Assembly (NCBI RefSeq): GCF_041821145.1
Contig: NZ_JBGUBC010000015.1
Span: forward strand, 1-64,000
Reading direction: 5' to 3'
Source: Halopenitus sp041821145
GTDB lineage: Archaea; Halobacteriota; Halobacteria; Halobacteriales; Haloferacaceae
DNA: 64,000 nucleotides
Part shown: piece after piece, positions 15,647 through 23,704 of the stretch
Layout: every line of letters begins with the position of its first letter
Position numbering within the stretch: the first letter of the stretch is position 1
Translations under genes and position numbers: made by a program
The notes under the pieces: model-generated
What the model saw: the letters and a program-made list of their open reading frames with translations, nothing else
What the model was told of the DNA's origin: nothing
Databases searched by the model: none

Positions 15647-17923
15647 CTACTGGAAGGCGCCGCCGGGGACGGGCTCGGTGTCCGTCTCGACCTCGGAGCG
15701 TTCGAACTGGCGTTCGATCTCCGCATAGCGTTCGCGGGTCTCCGCGGTGACGCTCGGGCTGATCTCGTCTAAGGCGTCCTCGAAGTGCGCCATCGTCACG
15801 CGGACGTTCCCGACCGACTCGCCGACTTCGTCAGGGGTGACGCTGGTTATGAACTCCCTGGAGGCATTCATCGAGGCCTCGCGAGCGACCGCCTCGATGT
15901 CGGCACCCACGTAGCCTTCCGTCCGGCGCGCCAGTGCATCGAGGTCGACGTCGTCGGCGAGCGGCTTCTCGCGCGTGTGGACCTCGAAGATCTTGCGCCG
16001 GGCTTCCTCGTCGGGAACCGGCACGTGGATGTGCCGGTCGAGCCGACCGGGACGCAACAGCGCCGAGTCGATGAGGTCCGGACGGTTGGTGGTCGCGATC
16101 ACCACGACGTCCTCCAACGATTCGAGGCCGTCGAGCTCCGTCAACAGCTGGGAGACGACGCGCTCTCCGACGCCGGAGTCGCCAGTGCGTTGCCCGCGTT
16201 CGGCCGCGATCGAGTCGATCTCGTCGAAGAACACGATCGTCGGCGCGTTCTCACGGGCCTTCGAGAAGACCTCTCGAACGCCTTTTTCGGACTCGCCGAC
16301 GAACTTGTTCAACAGCTCGGGTCCCTTGATCGAGATGAAATTCGACTCGGCCTCGTTGGCGACCGCCTTCGCGAGCAGGGTCTTCCCCGTGCCCGGCGGG
16401 CCGTACATCAATACGCCCTTTGCGGCCTGCATGTCGAGTTCGTCGAAGACCTCGGGGTATTCGAGGGGCCACTGGACCGTCTCGCGGAGCCGTTCTTTGG
16501 TCTCCCCGAGACCGCCGACGTCGTCCCAGACGACGTCCGGGACCTCGACGAAGACCTCACGGAGTGCGGATGGCTCGATGCCCTTCAGCGCCTCCTTGAA
16601 GTCGTGTTCGGTGACCTGGATCGACTGCAGGATGTCCGCATCGATCTCTTCGGATTCGAGATCCAGTTGCGGGCGGATCCGACGCAACGCGTGCATCGCC
16701 GATTCCTTGGCGAGGCTCTCGAGGTCGGCGCCGACGAACCCGTGGGTGTTCTCCGCGTACTCATCGAGATCGATCTCGTCGACGATCGGCATGTTCCGCG
16801 TGTGGACCTGCAGGATCTCCTTACGGCCGTCACGGTCGGGGACGCCGATCTCGATCTCGCGGTCGAACCGGCCGCCGCGCCGAAGCGCGGGATCGATCGC
16901 ATCCACGCGGTTCGTCGCGCCGATGACGACCACTTGGCCGCGCTCCTCGAGTCCGTCCATCAGCGAGAGTAGCTGGGCCACGACGCGACGTTCGACGTCT
17001 CCGCCTGCCTCCTCGCGTTTGGGTGCGATCGAGTCGAGCTCGTCCATGAAGACGATCGCCGGCGCATCCTCTTCGGCCTCCTCGAAGACGTCGCGCAGTT
17101 GCTCTTCGGACTCGCCGTAGTACTTCGACATGATCTCGGGGCCCGAGACCGTATGGAAGCTGGCGTCGATCTCGTTGGCGACTGCCTTCGCGATCAGCGT
17201 TTTGCCGGTTCCGGGCGGGCCGTGAAGCAGGACGCCCTTCGGCGGGTCGATGCCGAGCCGCTTGAACAACTCGGGGTGACGCATCGGCAGTTCGATCATC
17301 TCGCGGACCTGTTCGAGTTCCTCGTCGAGGCCACCGATGTCCTCGTAAGCGACATCGGGGGTCGCCTCGGCGGCAGCACCGTCTCCGGTCTCTGCGCCCT
17401 CGACGATCTCCTCGGCGGGCTTTTCGGCGATCTCGATTTCGGTCTCGTCAGTAACCACCACGGTGCCCGAGGGCGTCGTGGAGGCGACTTTTAGCGGAAC
17501 CGCCTGTGATTGCCCGCCCATGAATCCGAATCCGAGCGGCAGTTGGATGTTCTGGCCGGGCGTGATCGGCTGGCCGCCGATCTCACGGCGGATCAACGCG
17601 TCGATGTTGCCCCGGATCCCGAGCCGCTGTGGAAGCGCGATCGTGACCCGCTCTGCGGGCTTGACGTCCACTTTCTCGACGGTCACGCGGTCGTCGATCC
17701 CGACGTCGGCCTGCTGTCGTAGGCGGCCGTCGATACGCACGATACCGGTGCCATCGTCCTCGGGATAACCGGGCCAGACACGCGCGATCGCGCTACCGGT
17801 CGATCCCTCGATGCGGACGAAATCGCCGCTGGAGAGATCGAGCTCGTCGGCAGCAACGCGGTCTATCGCCGCGAGTCGACGGCCTGCATCCTTCTGTTTG
17901 AGTGGTTTGACGGTGAGTTTCAT
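15647..17923 (-). CDS. cdc48: AAA+ ATPase Cdc48/VCP
   Basis: Cdc48 is a hexameric double-ring unfoldase that extracts and unfolds proteins, feeding the proteasome. The 758-residue protein has the double-psi barrel N domain (MKLTVKPLKQKDAGRRLAAI, about 1-185). D1 follows with Walker A GPPGTGKTLIAKAV and Walker B IVFMDELDSIAPKR. D2 has GPPGTGKTLLAKAV and IVFFDEIDSIAAERG, with the arginine-finger region LLRPGRLDRHIHVPVP. Length is normal. The ATG overlaps the stop of the small Hsp20-like gene upstream, so both are driven by the promoter near 18200, which carries a heat-shock-type inverted repeat. Confidence 0.97.
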   Translation of the reverse strand: MKLTVKPLKQKDAGRRLAAIDRVAADELDLSSGDFVRIEGSTGSAIARVWPGYPEDDGTGIVRIDGRLRQQADVGIDDRVTVEKVDVKPAERVTIALPQRLGIRGNIDALIRREIGGQPITPGQNIQLPLGFGFMGGQSQAVPLKVASTTPSGTVVVTDETEIEIAEKPAEEIVEGAETGDGAAAEATPDVAYEDIGGLDEELEQVREMIELPMRHPELFKRLGIDPPKGVLLHGPPGTGKTLIAKAVANEIDASFHTVSGPEIMSKYYGESEEQLRDVFEEAEEDAPAIVFMDELDSIAPKREEAGGDVERRVVAQLLSLMDGLEERGQVVVIGATNRVDAIDPALRRGGRFDREIEIGVPDRDGRKEILQVHTRNMPIVDEIDLDEYAENTHGFVGADLESLAKESAMHALRRIRPQLDLESEEIDADILQSIQVTEHDFKEALKGIEPSALREVFVEVPDVVWDDVGGLGETKERLRETVQWPLEYPEVFDELDMQAAKGVLMYGPPGTGKTLLAKAVANEAESNFISIKGPELLNKFVGESEKGVREVFSKARENAPTIVFFDEIDSIAAERGQRTGDSGVGERVVSQLLTELDGLESLEDVVVIATTNRPDLIDSALLRPGRLDRHIHVPVPDEEARRKIFEVHTREKPLADDVDLDALARRTEGYVGADIEAVAREASMNASREFITSVTPDEVGESVGNVRVTMAHFEDALDEISPSVTAETRERYAEIERQFERSEVETDTEPVPGGAFQ

Positions 17924-18165
17924 CTTTCGACCTCGATCGTCAATACGCCGTTTCGCAACTCAACGTTTGCGGCCGGTCCGGGGAGATCGAGTTCCCCCTC
18001 CGCGTCCTTCCCGTCCTGCTCGATTGCGATGATCGCCGTGTCTCCGACGGTGTCGACGGCGACCCGATCGTCGGCGACGCCGAGATCGGCTGCGAGGACC
18101 CATTGGTCCGGATACTCATAGCGGCGAATCTGCGCGTCGCCGTCGGTAAATTGGGTCTGATTCAT
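17920..18165 (-). CDS. small Hsp20-like protein coupled to Cdc48 (DUF7127 type)
   Basis: The 81-residue acidic protein is a single beta-rich unit: IRRYEYPDQWVLAADLGVAD, DTVGDTAIIAIEQDG, and ending LPGPAANVELRNGVLTIEVE. The ending NGVLTIEV is the hallmark last strand of the alpha-crystallin domain (usually NGVLTVTLPK). It is shorter than a normal Hsp20 and lacks the IXI tail, so it may be an adaptor or mini-chaperone. The stop overlaps the cdc48 start (ATGA). The Hsp20-Cdc48 order mirrors the heat-shock operon known in Archaeoglobus. The DUF number is from memory. Confidence 0.75.
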   Translation of the reverse strand: MNQTQFTDGDAQIRRYEYPDQWVLAADLGVADDRVAVDTVGDTAIIAIEQDGKDAEGELDLPGPAANVELRNGVLTIEVER

Positions 18166-18171
18166 TCTATT

Positions 18172-18188
18172 CCTAACCCCAAGTTAGG
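18172..18188. promoter_or_regulatory. inverted repeat CCTAAC-N5-GTTAGG (HSR1-type heat-shock operator)
   Basis: Perfect six-base arms flank a five-base spacer. The core CTAAC-N5-GTTAG is, as I recall, the site published for the Archaeoglobus fulgidus repressor HSR1 on its HSR1-Hsp20-Cdc48 operon. Here it lies between the TATA box and the ATG of the Hsp20-like gene, covering the expected transcription start, where a repressor would block initiation. Confidence 0.7.
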
Positions 18189-18196
18189 CGAGTAAG

Positions 18197-18205
18197 TATT
18201 TAAAT
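18197..18205 (-). promoter_or_regulatory. TATA box of the Hsp20-like/cdc48 operon
   Basis: ATTTAAATA on the minus strand is a strong archaeal TATA element. Initiation about 26 bases downstream falls near 18175, inside the CCTAAC/GTTAGG repeat, leaving a leader of about ten bases. Confidence 0.7.
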
Positions 18206-18277
18206 CTTTCGTCGAATATCGCCTGATGGCGGCGTACCAGTGGTCGACTGATTGTTTGCGGTTCGTACGCGCGGGAT

Positions 18278-18346
18278 GTGCTCGAATGGATCCTGTGTGG
18301 GTGTTCGAACGGATTCTGGAACGGTGTTCGAACGGATTCAGGAAGG
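18278..18346. repeat. three 23-bp tandem repeats upstream of the hydrolase promoter
   Basis: Units at 18278-18300, 18301-18323 and 18324-18346 abut exactly. Units 2 and 3 differ at two positions and share GTGTTCGAACGGATTC; unit 1 is more diverged (GTGCTCGAATGGATCC). The array ends directly at the TATA-like TATTTTTG (18348-18355), so a multimeric activator or repressor could bind in register, about two helical turns per unit. Confidence 0.7.
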
Positions 18347-18378
18347 GTATTTTTGCCCCTTGCGGCAGGAGTGATCAC

Positions 18379-19155
18379 ATGGAGCGGATCAGCCACCACG
18401 GCCGCGAGACTGCCTATCGGATCCTCGCTGATGATGGGACGGGTCCGACCACCCTGTGTATCCACGGCAGCGGCGGCACGCACGCCGTCTGGAAGGCCCA
18501 AGCGCGCCTGCGTGGGGAGTACTCGATCGTCGCACTCGACCTCTCGGGACACGGAGAAAGCGAGGACGTCGAGGCCGAACCCGGGGTGGAGACGCTCGCC
18601 GCCTACGCCGACGACGTGCTCGCCGTCGCGAACGCGACGGGAGCACGCGTTCTCTGTGGTAACTCACTCGGCGGAGCTATCGCCCAGTGGATCGCCATCG
18701 AACGCGCCTCCGAGATGGACCTCGAAGGGCTCGTCCTCCACGGAACCGGCGCAAAACTCACCGTCCTGCGAGACCTCCTGACGTGGCTCGCCGATGATTT
18801 CGAGCGGGCGATCGAGTTTCTCCACGGGGATGGTCGGCTCTTCTACGACGTGGCGGAGGAACACCGAGAACTCTCGCGCGCGGTGATGCGGGATACTGGT
18901 CAACCGGTCGTCGAGCGGGATTTCCGGACGTGCCACGAGTTCGACGTTCGCGACCGCCTTGCGGCGATCGACGTCCCCGCGATCGCGGTCGTCGGCGAAC
19001 ATGACCGGCTTACGCCGCCCTCGTACCACGAGTTCCTCGCGGCGGAGATCCCGAACTGCAACCGAGCAGTCATCGAGGATGCGGCTCACCTCGCGATGAT
19101 CGAACAGCCGAGAGCATTCAATGCCGCCCTCACAGAGTTCCTCGATCGGCTGTAG
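18379..19155 (+). CDS. alpha/beta hydrolase
   Basis: The 258-residue protein has a complete alpha/beta-hydrolase core: oxyanion loop CIHGSGGTH, DLSGHGESED, nucleophile elbow LCGNSLGGAIAQW (Ser), acid residue in VVGEHDRLTPP, and catalytic His in DAAHLAMIEQP. A cap region lies at about residues 130-185. The substrate is unknown; esterase and lactonase are both possible. The ATG at 18379 follows a TATA-like element by about 25-30 bases, so the transcript is leaderless. An array of 23-bp repeats precedes it. Confidence 0.87.
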   Translation: MERISHHGRETAYRILADDGTGPTTLCIHGSGGTHAVWKAQARLRGEYSIVALDLSGHGESEDVEAEPGVETLAAYADDVLAVANATGARVLCGNSLGGAIAQWIAIERASEMDLEGLVLHGTGAKLTVLRDLLTWLADDFERAIEFLHGDGRLFYDVAEEHRELSRAVMRDTGQPVVERDFRTCHEFDVRDRLAAIDVPAIAVVGEHDRLTPPSYHEFLAAEIPNCNRAVIEDAAHLAMIEQPRAFNAALTEFLDRL

Positions 19156-19240
19156 GGTATGCCGTCACGGATGCATCGCTCGTGGTACGTCGTGAACGTC
19201 GAGAAACGCTCGCCGCTATCCTCGGATCAGTCGTCGTGAA

Positions 19241-19417
19241 TCAGTTGTCGCCCGACTTCGACTGCCAGGCGTACTCGCGACGTTTGGCTGATTTCCCGAA
19301 CCCACACGAGGAGCAGCGCTCCTTTTTGAGGTGATAGGACTTCTCGCCACAGCGTCGACACTTCACGTGGACCGTCTTATTCTTTTTTCCCTGGGAGGGC
19401 GTTCCGGCTCCAGTCAT
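19241..19417 (-). CDS. rpl37e: 50S ribosomal protein L37e
   Basis: The 58-residue, strongly basic zinc-finger ribosomal protein begins MTGAGTPSQGKKNKTVHVKC. It has two CxxC pairs (CRRC and CSSCG), followed by GKSAKRREYAWQ. The length and motifs are typical of archaeal L37e. The start ATG overlaps the LSm stop by 4 bases, the usual haloarchaeal pairing. In many haloarchaea purF follows; here the convergent hydrolase gene follows instead. Confidence 0.95.
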   Translation of the reverse strand: MTGAGTPSQGKKNKTVHVKCRRCGEKSYHLKKERCSSCGFGKSAKRREYAWQSKSGDN

Positions 19418-19650
19418 GCGTTGATCGTCACGACGTTATCGCCGCGTATAATCGTTGTGTCTTCGACCGCGACGGCGAAGTCCTCCTCGTCCGGAATTCG
19501 CTCCGTCTCCCCCGTTTCGGGGTCGATTACGAGGTTCATGTGTTGGTCGTATCCGGCCAATAGCCCGTGGTACGTCGTTCCGTCCTTGAGATGAACCGTC
19601 ACCGGCTCGTCGAGCGACGATTCAAGTACGTCGAGAGGTCGGCCACTCAT
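19414..19650 (-). CDS. lsm: LSm (Sm-like archaeal) RNA-binding protein
   Basis: Archaeal LSm forms heptameric rings that bind U-rich RNA and interacts with tRNAs, sRNAs and RNA-processing factors. The 78-residue product has Sm1 (DEPVTVHLKDGTTYHGLLAG, YDQHMNLVIDP) and Sm2 (TTIIRGDNVVTI). It is translationally coupled to L37e. A TTTAAA-like AT-rich stretch lies just before the start (19652-19680). Confidence 0.95.
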   Translation of the reverse strand: MSGRPLDVLESSLDEPVTVHLKDGTTYHGLLAGYDQHMNLVIDPETGETERIPDEEDFAVAVEDTTIIRGDNVVTINA

Positions 19651-19838
19651 GCTTTAAATTGCCTCTCGATGGACTATTAAAAATGTCGGGTTGTCCGCCG
19701 GATCCGTCGGATCGATCGTTTCCGGAGGATACCGATGCGTCGAGATCAAATCACCGTCACAGAAACCGGAGAATATGACCTATTTCGCGGACGATTGAAC
19801 CGGCATCAATAGGCTTAACTCCCGGAGACTGAAATTCA

Positions 19839-19976
19839 ATGATAGTGACCCGCCGAGCGTCTCTTAGTGATGCGATTCGACGTTCCTGGAATGCCCTCGA
19901 TCGCGGCTGGCAAGCGGTCTGCCTGTCGATCGTTTTCGTTCTTGCGAGCGTCGTCGGATTGCCGATCCCGTGGTAA
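19839..19976 (+). CDS. small single-span membrane protein coupled to YeiH
   Basis: The 45-residue product has a basic N-terminal segment (MIVTRRASLSDAIRRSWNAL), an aromatic DRGWQAV interface, and one membrane helix (CLSIVFVLASVVGLPIPW). It ends 2 bases before the ATG of the YeiH-type transporter, so the two are probably translated together. I recall similar ALDRGWQAV small proteins in other haloarchaea, but no function. The 188 bases between LSm and this gene hold the divergent promoters and nothing else I can see. Confidence 0.6.
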   Translation: MIVTRRASLSDAIRRSWNALDRGWQAVCLSIVFVLASVVGLPIPW

Positions 19977-19978
19977 AA

Positions 19979-20977
19979 ATGGCCGGTATCGGTCGACTCA
20001 TTCCGGGCCTGTTGATACTTCTCGTGGTCGGGCTTCTCGCGCGCGCGCTCACCGCGGTCGTGCCGATCGACAGTCACCTCGTGGTCGTCATCATCGTCGG
20101 TGCCCTTCTCGGGAACACGGTGGGGGTTCCCGAACGGGCCACTGCTGGAGTCGAAACGCACGGGCTCTGGTTGGAGACGGGAATCGTCCTGATGGGCGCA
20201 AGCGTCGCGCTCGATCGCCTGATCGAGGCGGGCGGGCTGTTACTGCTCGTCGTCGTCGGAACCGTCTGTGTAACCGTCCTCACCGTGGAGATCCTCTCGC
20301 GATCCGTTCTCGAGATTCCCGAGAAGCTCGGATCCCTTCTGGCGGCCGGCTCCGGGATCTGTGGCGTCTCCGCGGTCGCGGCGGTGGCTGGCAGCATCGA
20401 CCCCGACCGGCGTCAGATCGCGTATGCGGCCGCGACGGTGTTGCTCTTTGATGCGATCACGCTCGTCGTCTATCCGGTTATCGGGCGGGCGCTCGGCCTC
20501 TCGGACGTCGTTTTCGGCGTGTGGGCAGGTGCGACGATGTTCAGCACCGGTCCGGTCACCGCGGCCGGATTCGCCTACTCGCAACCGGCCGGCGAGTGGG
20601 CGGTGCTTGTCAAGCTCGCCCGCAATGCCCTCATCGGTGCGGTCGCGATCGGGTACGCGATATACTACGCCCGGCGCGGCGAGGGGGACTCGATCGAGGG
20701 GAATCGGGTCGTGTATCTCTGGCAGACGTTCCCGAAGTTCATCGTCGGATTCCTCGCGTTACTGCTGGTTGCGAACCTGGGTGTATTCTCGACCGCTCAG
20801 ATAGCCGTGATCGAGAACGCCTCGAACTGGCTGTTCCTCGTGGCGTTCGCCGGGCTGGGACTGAGCATCGACGTTCGGGAGTTCCGGAATGCGGGTTTCA
20901 AACCGGCTGCCGTCGTCTTCGCCAGTCTCCTCGTGGTGAGCACGTTGGTCCTGCTCGTGCTTCGAACCGTCCTTTGA
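19979..20977 (+). CDS. YeiH/UPF0324 family putative sulfate exporter
   Basis: The 332-residue membrane protein has about ten helices and the family blocks LETGIVLMGASVALDRLIEA, GSGICGVSAVAAVAGSIDPD, MFSTGPVTAAGFAY, and FPKFIVGFLALLLVANLGVF. UPF0324 members are predicted secondary exporters, some linked to sulfur compounds; the substrate here is unproven. The ATG at 19979 is chosen over a GTG nine bases upstream because it follows the small membrane-protein gene cleanly. Confidence 0.85.
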   Translation: MAGIGRLIPGLLILLVVGLLARALTAVVPIDSHLVVVIIVGALLGNTVGVPERATAGVETHGLWLETGIVLMGASVALDRLIEAGGLLLLVVVGTVCVTVLTVEILSRSVLEIPEKLGSLLAAGSGICGVSAVAAVAGSIDPDRRQIAYAAATVLLFDAITLVVYPVIGRALGLSDVVFGVWAGATMFSTGPVTAAGFAYSQPAGEWAVLVKLARNALIGAVAIGYAIYYARRGEGDSIEGNRVVYLWQTFPKFIVGFLALLLVANLGVFSTAQIAVIENASNWLFLVAFAGLGLSIDVREFRNAGFKPAAVVFASLLVVSTLVLLVLRTVL

Positions 20978-21015
20978 GTGATCATCGGCGATCGTTTTGC
21001 GGGACAACCCACACA

Positions 21016-21024
21016 GTTTTTAAC
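21016..21024 (+). promoter_or_regulatory. probable promoter of the RNase J operon
   Basis: GTTTTTAAC is the only good TATA-like element in the 224 bases before RNase J. Initiation about 26 bases later (near 21043) would give a leader of roughly 160 nt, unusual in a window of mostly leaderless genes. Confidence 0.5.
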
Positions 21025-21042
21025 AGGTGCCCGTATAGTTGC

Positions 21043-21201
21043 ACACACCACCTCCCGCGGGACACGGTGAGCCGGTGTCGGCTCGGCCGTAGCGGGGCCC
21101 TCGCCGACGGGCTGTAAGACGCCGGGGCCTTGGCCCCACGATGCGGGTTTCAGTGAGCAGTATCGCCGTGTACGCGGCTTTGGATGCTCGAGGAGACAAC
21201 T
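21043..21201 (+). promoter_or_regulatory. GC-rich structured 5' leader of RNase J
   Basis: The leader can fold into several stems. GACACGG (21061-21067) pairs with CCGGTGTC (21072-21079, one bulge). GGGGC (21124-21128) pairs with GCCCC (21133-21137) around a CTTG loop. CCCGC (21054-21058) can pair with GCGGG (21143-21147), closing the whole. A purine-rich GAGGAG (21190-21195) sits before the ATG, so ribosome access could depend on folding. It may be an autoregulatory element or a small RNA; boundaries are inferred. Confidence 0.45.
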
Positions 21202-22554
21202 ATGGAAATAGAAATTGCAACAATAGGCGGATACGAAGAGGTCGGCCGACAGATGACTGCCGTCCGAGCAGGGGACGACATCGTCATCTTCGACATGGGC
21301 CTGAATCTGAGTAAGGTTCTGATCCACGACAACGTGGAGACCGAAAATCTGCATAGTCTCGATCTGATCGACATGGGCGCCATTCCGGACGACCGCGTGA
21401 TGTCCGAACTTGAGGGCGACGTGCAGGCGATCGTACCCACGCACGGTCACCTCGACCACATCGCGGCCATCCCGAAACTCGCCCATCGCTACGACGCACC
21501 GATCGTGGCGACGCCGTTTACGATCGAACTCGTCAAACAGCAGATCCAGGACGAAAGCAAGTTCCAGGTCGACAACGACCTGATAAAGATGAATCCGGGC
21601 GGGACGATGCGCATCGGCGACTCCGAGCAGGTCGAACTCGAGTTCGTCAACGTCGCCCACTCGATCATCGATGCGATCAATCCGGTCCTCCACACCCCCG
21701 AGGGCGCGGTCGTCTACGGGCTCGACAAGCGGATGGACCACTCGCCGGTCATCGGTGATCCGATCGATATGGATCGATTCCGCGAGATCGGTCGGGAGGA
21801 CGAGGGAGTCCTCTGTTACCTCGAGGACTGTACGAACGCTGGCAAGAAGGGTAGAACGCCCTCCGAGTCGGTCGCCCGCAAGCATCTCCAGGACGTGATG
21901 CGCTCGATCGAGGATTACGACGGCGGGATCGTCGCCACGACCTTCTCTTCGCACATCGCGCGCGTGCAGAGCCTCGTGGAGTTCGCCCGCGATATCGGCC
22001 GACAGCCCGTCCTGCTCGGCCGGTCGATGGAGAAGTACTCCGGGACCGCAGAGCGGCTCGACTTCGTCGACTTCCCCGGCGATCTCGGGATGTACGGCCA
22101 CCGAAAGTCCGTCGATCGGACGTTCAAGCGGATCATGAAGGAGGGCAAAGGCGACTACCTGCCGATCGTCACGGGTCACCAGGGCGAGCCGCGCGCGATG
22201 CTCACCCGGATGGGCCGCGGCGAGACGCCCTACGAACTGGACGACGGCGACAAGGTCCTCTTCAGCGCCCGGGTCATCCCGGAGCCGACCAACGAAGGCC
22301 AGCGGTATCAGTCCGAACAGCTCCTGCGGATGCAGGGTGCTCGCATCTACGACGATATCCACGTCTCCGGACACCTCCGCGAGGAGGGCCACTACACGAT
22401 GCTCGACGCGCTCCAGCCCCAGCACGTCATTCCGGCCCACCAGAATATGAAAGGATTTGCACCGTACGTCGACCTCTGCCGGTCGCAGGGCTACGAACTC
22501 GGGCGTGACCTTCACGTCACACAGAACGGGAACACCTTCCAGCTGGTCGAATGA
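21202..22554 (+). CDS. rnj: archaeal RNase J (metallo-beta-lactamase exonuclease)
   Basis: aRNase J is a 5'-to-3' exoribonuclease acting on 5'-monophosphate RNA. The 450-residue product has the beta-lactamase motif PTHGHLDHIAAIPKL (HxHxDH), FVNVAHSIIDAINPV, LEDCTNAGKKGRTPSE, the beta-CASP blocks GIVATTFSSHIARVQSL and PIVTGHQGEPRAMLTRM, and the final PAHQNMKGF. The ATG at 21202 is preceded by GAGGAG. The gene overlaps GGPP synthase by 4 bases. In other haloarchaea this pair follows mevalonate and isopentenyl phosphate kinase; here those genes are 27 kb away on the other strand. Confidence 0.94.
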   Translation: MEIEIATIGGYEEVGRQMTAVRAGDDIVIFDMGLNLSKVLIHDNVETENLHSLDLIDMGAIPDDRVMSELEGDVQAIVPTHGHLDHIAAIPKLAHRYDAPIVATPFTIELVKQQIQDESKFQVDNDLIKMNPGGTMRIGDSEQVELEFVNVAHSIIDAINPVLHTPEGAVVYGLDKRMDHSPVIGDPIDMDRFREIGREDEGVLCYLEDCTNAGKKGRTPSESVARKHLQDVMRSIEDYDGGIVATTFSSHIARVQSLVEFARDIGRQPVLLGRSMEKYSGTAERLDFVDFPGDLGMYGHRKSVDRTFKRIMKEGKGDYLPIVTGHQGEPRAMLTRMGRGETPYELDDGDKVLFSARVIPEPTNEGQRYQSEQLLRMQGARIYDDIHVSGHLREEGHYTMLDALQPQHVIPAHQNMKGFAPYVDLCRSQGYELGRDLHVTQNGNTFQLVE

Positions 22555-23603
22555 CGGACGACGCGACGGAGGAACGGGTCCTGGAAGCCATCGGCAGGCG
22601 GCGTGACCTCGTCAACGCCGCGATCGACGAGGAGTTGCCACTTGCGGAGCCGGAGCGCCTCTATGAGGCCTCCCGATACATCCTTGAGGCGGGCGGCAAA
22701 CGGCTGCGACCGACGGTCGCGCTGCTTGCCGGCGAGGCGATCGCGGACGTCGACATCGATTCGGCGGATGTCACGTACCGGTCGTTCCCTTCCGTTTCCG
22801 GCGAGACCGTCGACCTAATGCGTGCGGCCGTCTCGATCGAGGTCATCCAGTCGTTCACGCTGATCCACGACGACATCATGGACGAAGACGATCTCCGACG
22901 TGGCGTCCCTGCGGTCCACGAGGCTTACGACACTTCGACGGCGATCCTCGCCGGCGACACGCTCTATTCGAAGGCCTTCGAGATCATGTCCGAAACCGGC
23001 GCCGACCCGAAGAACGGACTCGAAGCGATGCGACTGCTCGCCTCGACGTGTACGCGCATCTGTGAGGGACAGGCGCTTGACGTGGCCTTCGAGGGGCGCG
23101 AGGAGGTACTTCCCGAAGAGTACCTGGAGATGGTCGAGTTGAAGACGGCCGTCCTCTATGGCGCGGCCGCATCGACCCCGGCGGTCCTTCTGGACGCCGA
23201 CGAGGAGGTCGTCGACGCGTTATACCGCTACGGGATCGACTCCGGTCAAGCGTTCCAGATCCAGGACGACGTTCTCGATCTGACCGTTCCCTCCGAGGAG
23301 CTGGGCAAACAGCGCGGCTCCGACCTCATCGAGGGGAAAGAGACGTTGATCACGCTTCACGCCCGCCAGCAGGGGGTTGACGTCGACACGCTCGTCGAGG
23401 CCGAGACGCCCGCGGATCTCACCGAGGCGGAGGTCGGTTCGGCCGTCTCGGCCCTTGAGAAATCCGGATCGATAGACTACGCCCGAAAGAAGGCGGCGGA
23501 CCTCACCGCCCGGTCGAAACGACACCTGGAGGTCCTACCGGACAACGAGGCGCGCGAGCGGCTCGCCGAGATCGCCGAATACCTGATCAGTCGCGGGTAC
23601 TGA
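22551..23603 (+). CDS. idsA: geranylgeranyl diphosphate synthase (polyprenyl synthetase)
   Basis: This enzyme condenses isopentenyl diphosphate units to build the C20 chain of archaeal membrane lipids. The 350-residue product has both aspartate-rich regions: FTLIHDDIMDEDDLRRGVPA (FARM) and FQIQDDVLDLTVP (SARM). It also has GGKRLRPTVALLAGEA near the N terminus and GKETLITLHA. It is translationally coupled to RNase J. Glutamyl-tRNA synthetase, which I recall following it in relatives, is absent here. Confidence 0.94.
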   Translation: MTDDATEERVLEAIGRRRDLVNAAIDEELPLAEPERLYEASRYILEAGGKRLRPTVALLAGEAIADVDIDSADVTYRSFPSVSGETVDLMRAAVSIEVIQSFTLIHDDIMDEDDLRRGVPAVHEAYDTSTAILAGDTLYSKAFEIMSETGADPKNGLEAMRLLASTCTRICEGQALDVAFEGREEVLPEEYLEMVELKTAVLYGAAASTPAVLLDADEEVVDALYRYGIDSGQAFQIQDDVLDLTVPSEELGKQRGSDLIEGKETLITLHARQQGVDVDTLVEAETPADLTEAEVGSAVSALEKSGSIDYARKKAADLTARSKRHLEVLPDNEARERLAEIAEYLISRGY

Positions 23604-23704
23604 GACCCCGTCGCCGGCTTCGACGATTCGCCTTTCTTCGACCTCGCTCGGATCGCGTGACTCCACCACGGACGAGCGCGTCATAGCCGGCAAGCCTGCC
23701 GGAG

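Noticed and set aside
15785..17120. Two long frames antisense to cdc48
   Set aside because: They are mirror images of Cdc48 coding, with biased composition and no recognisable domain.
21043..21201. Could the RNase J leader be SRP RNA, RNase P RNA or a tRNA?
   Set aside because: None of the conserved blocks I know for those RNAs is present, and no cloverleaf fits.
20797..22515. A 572-codon minus-strand frame across RNase J
   Set aside because: It is antisense to RNase J and into YeiH, without any motif; RNase J is certain.
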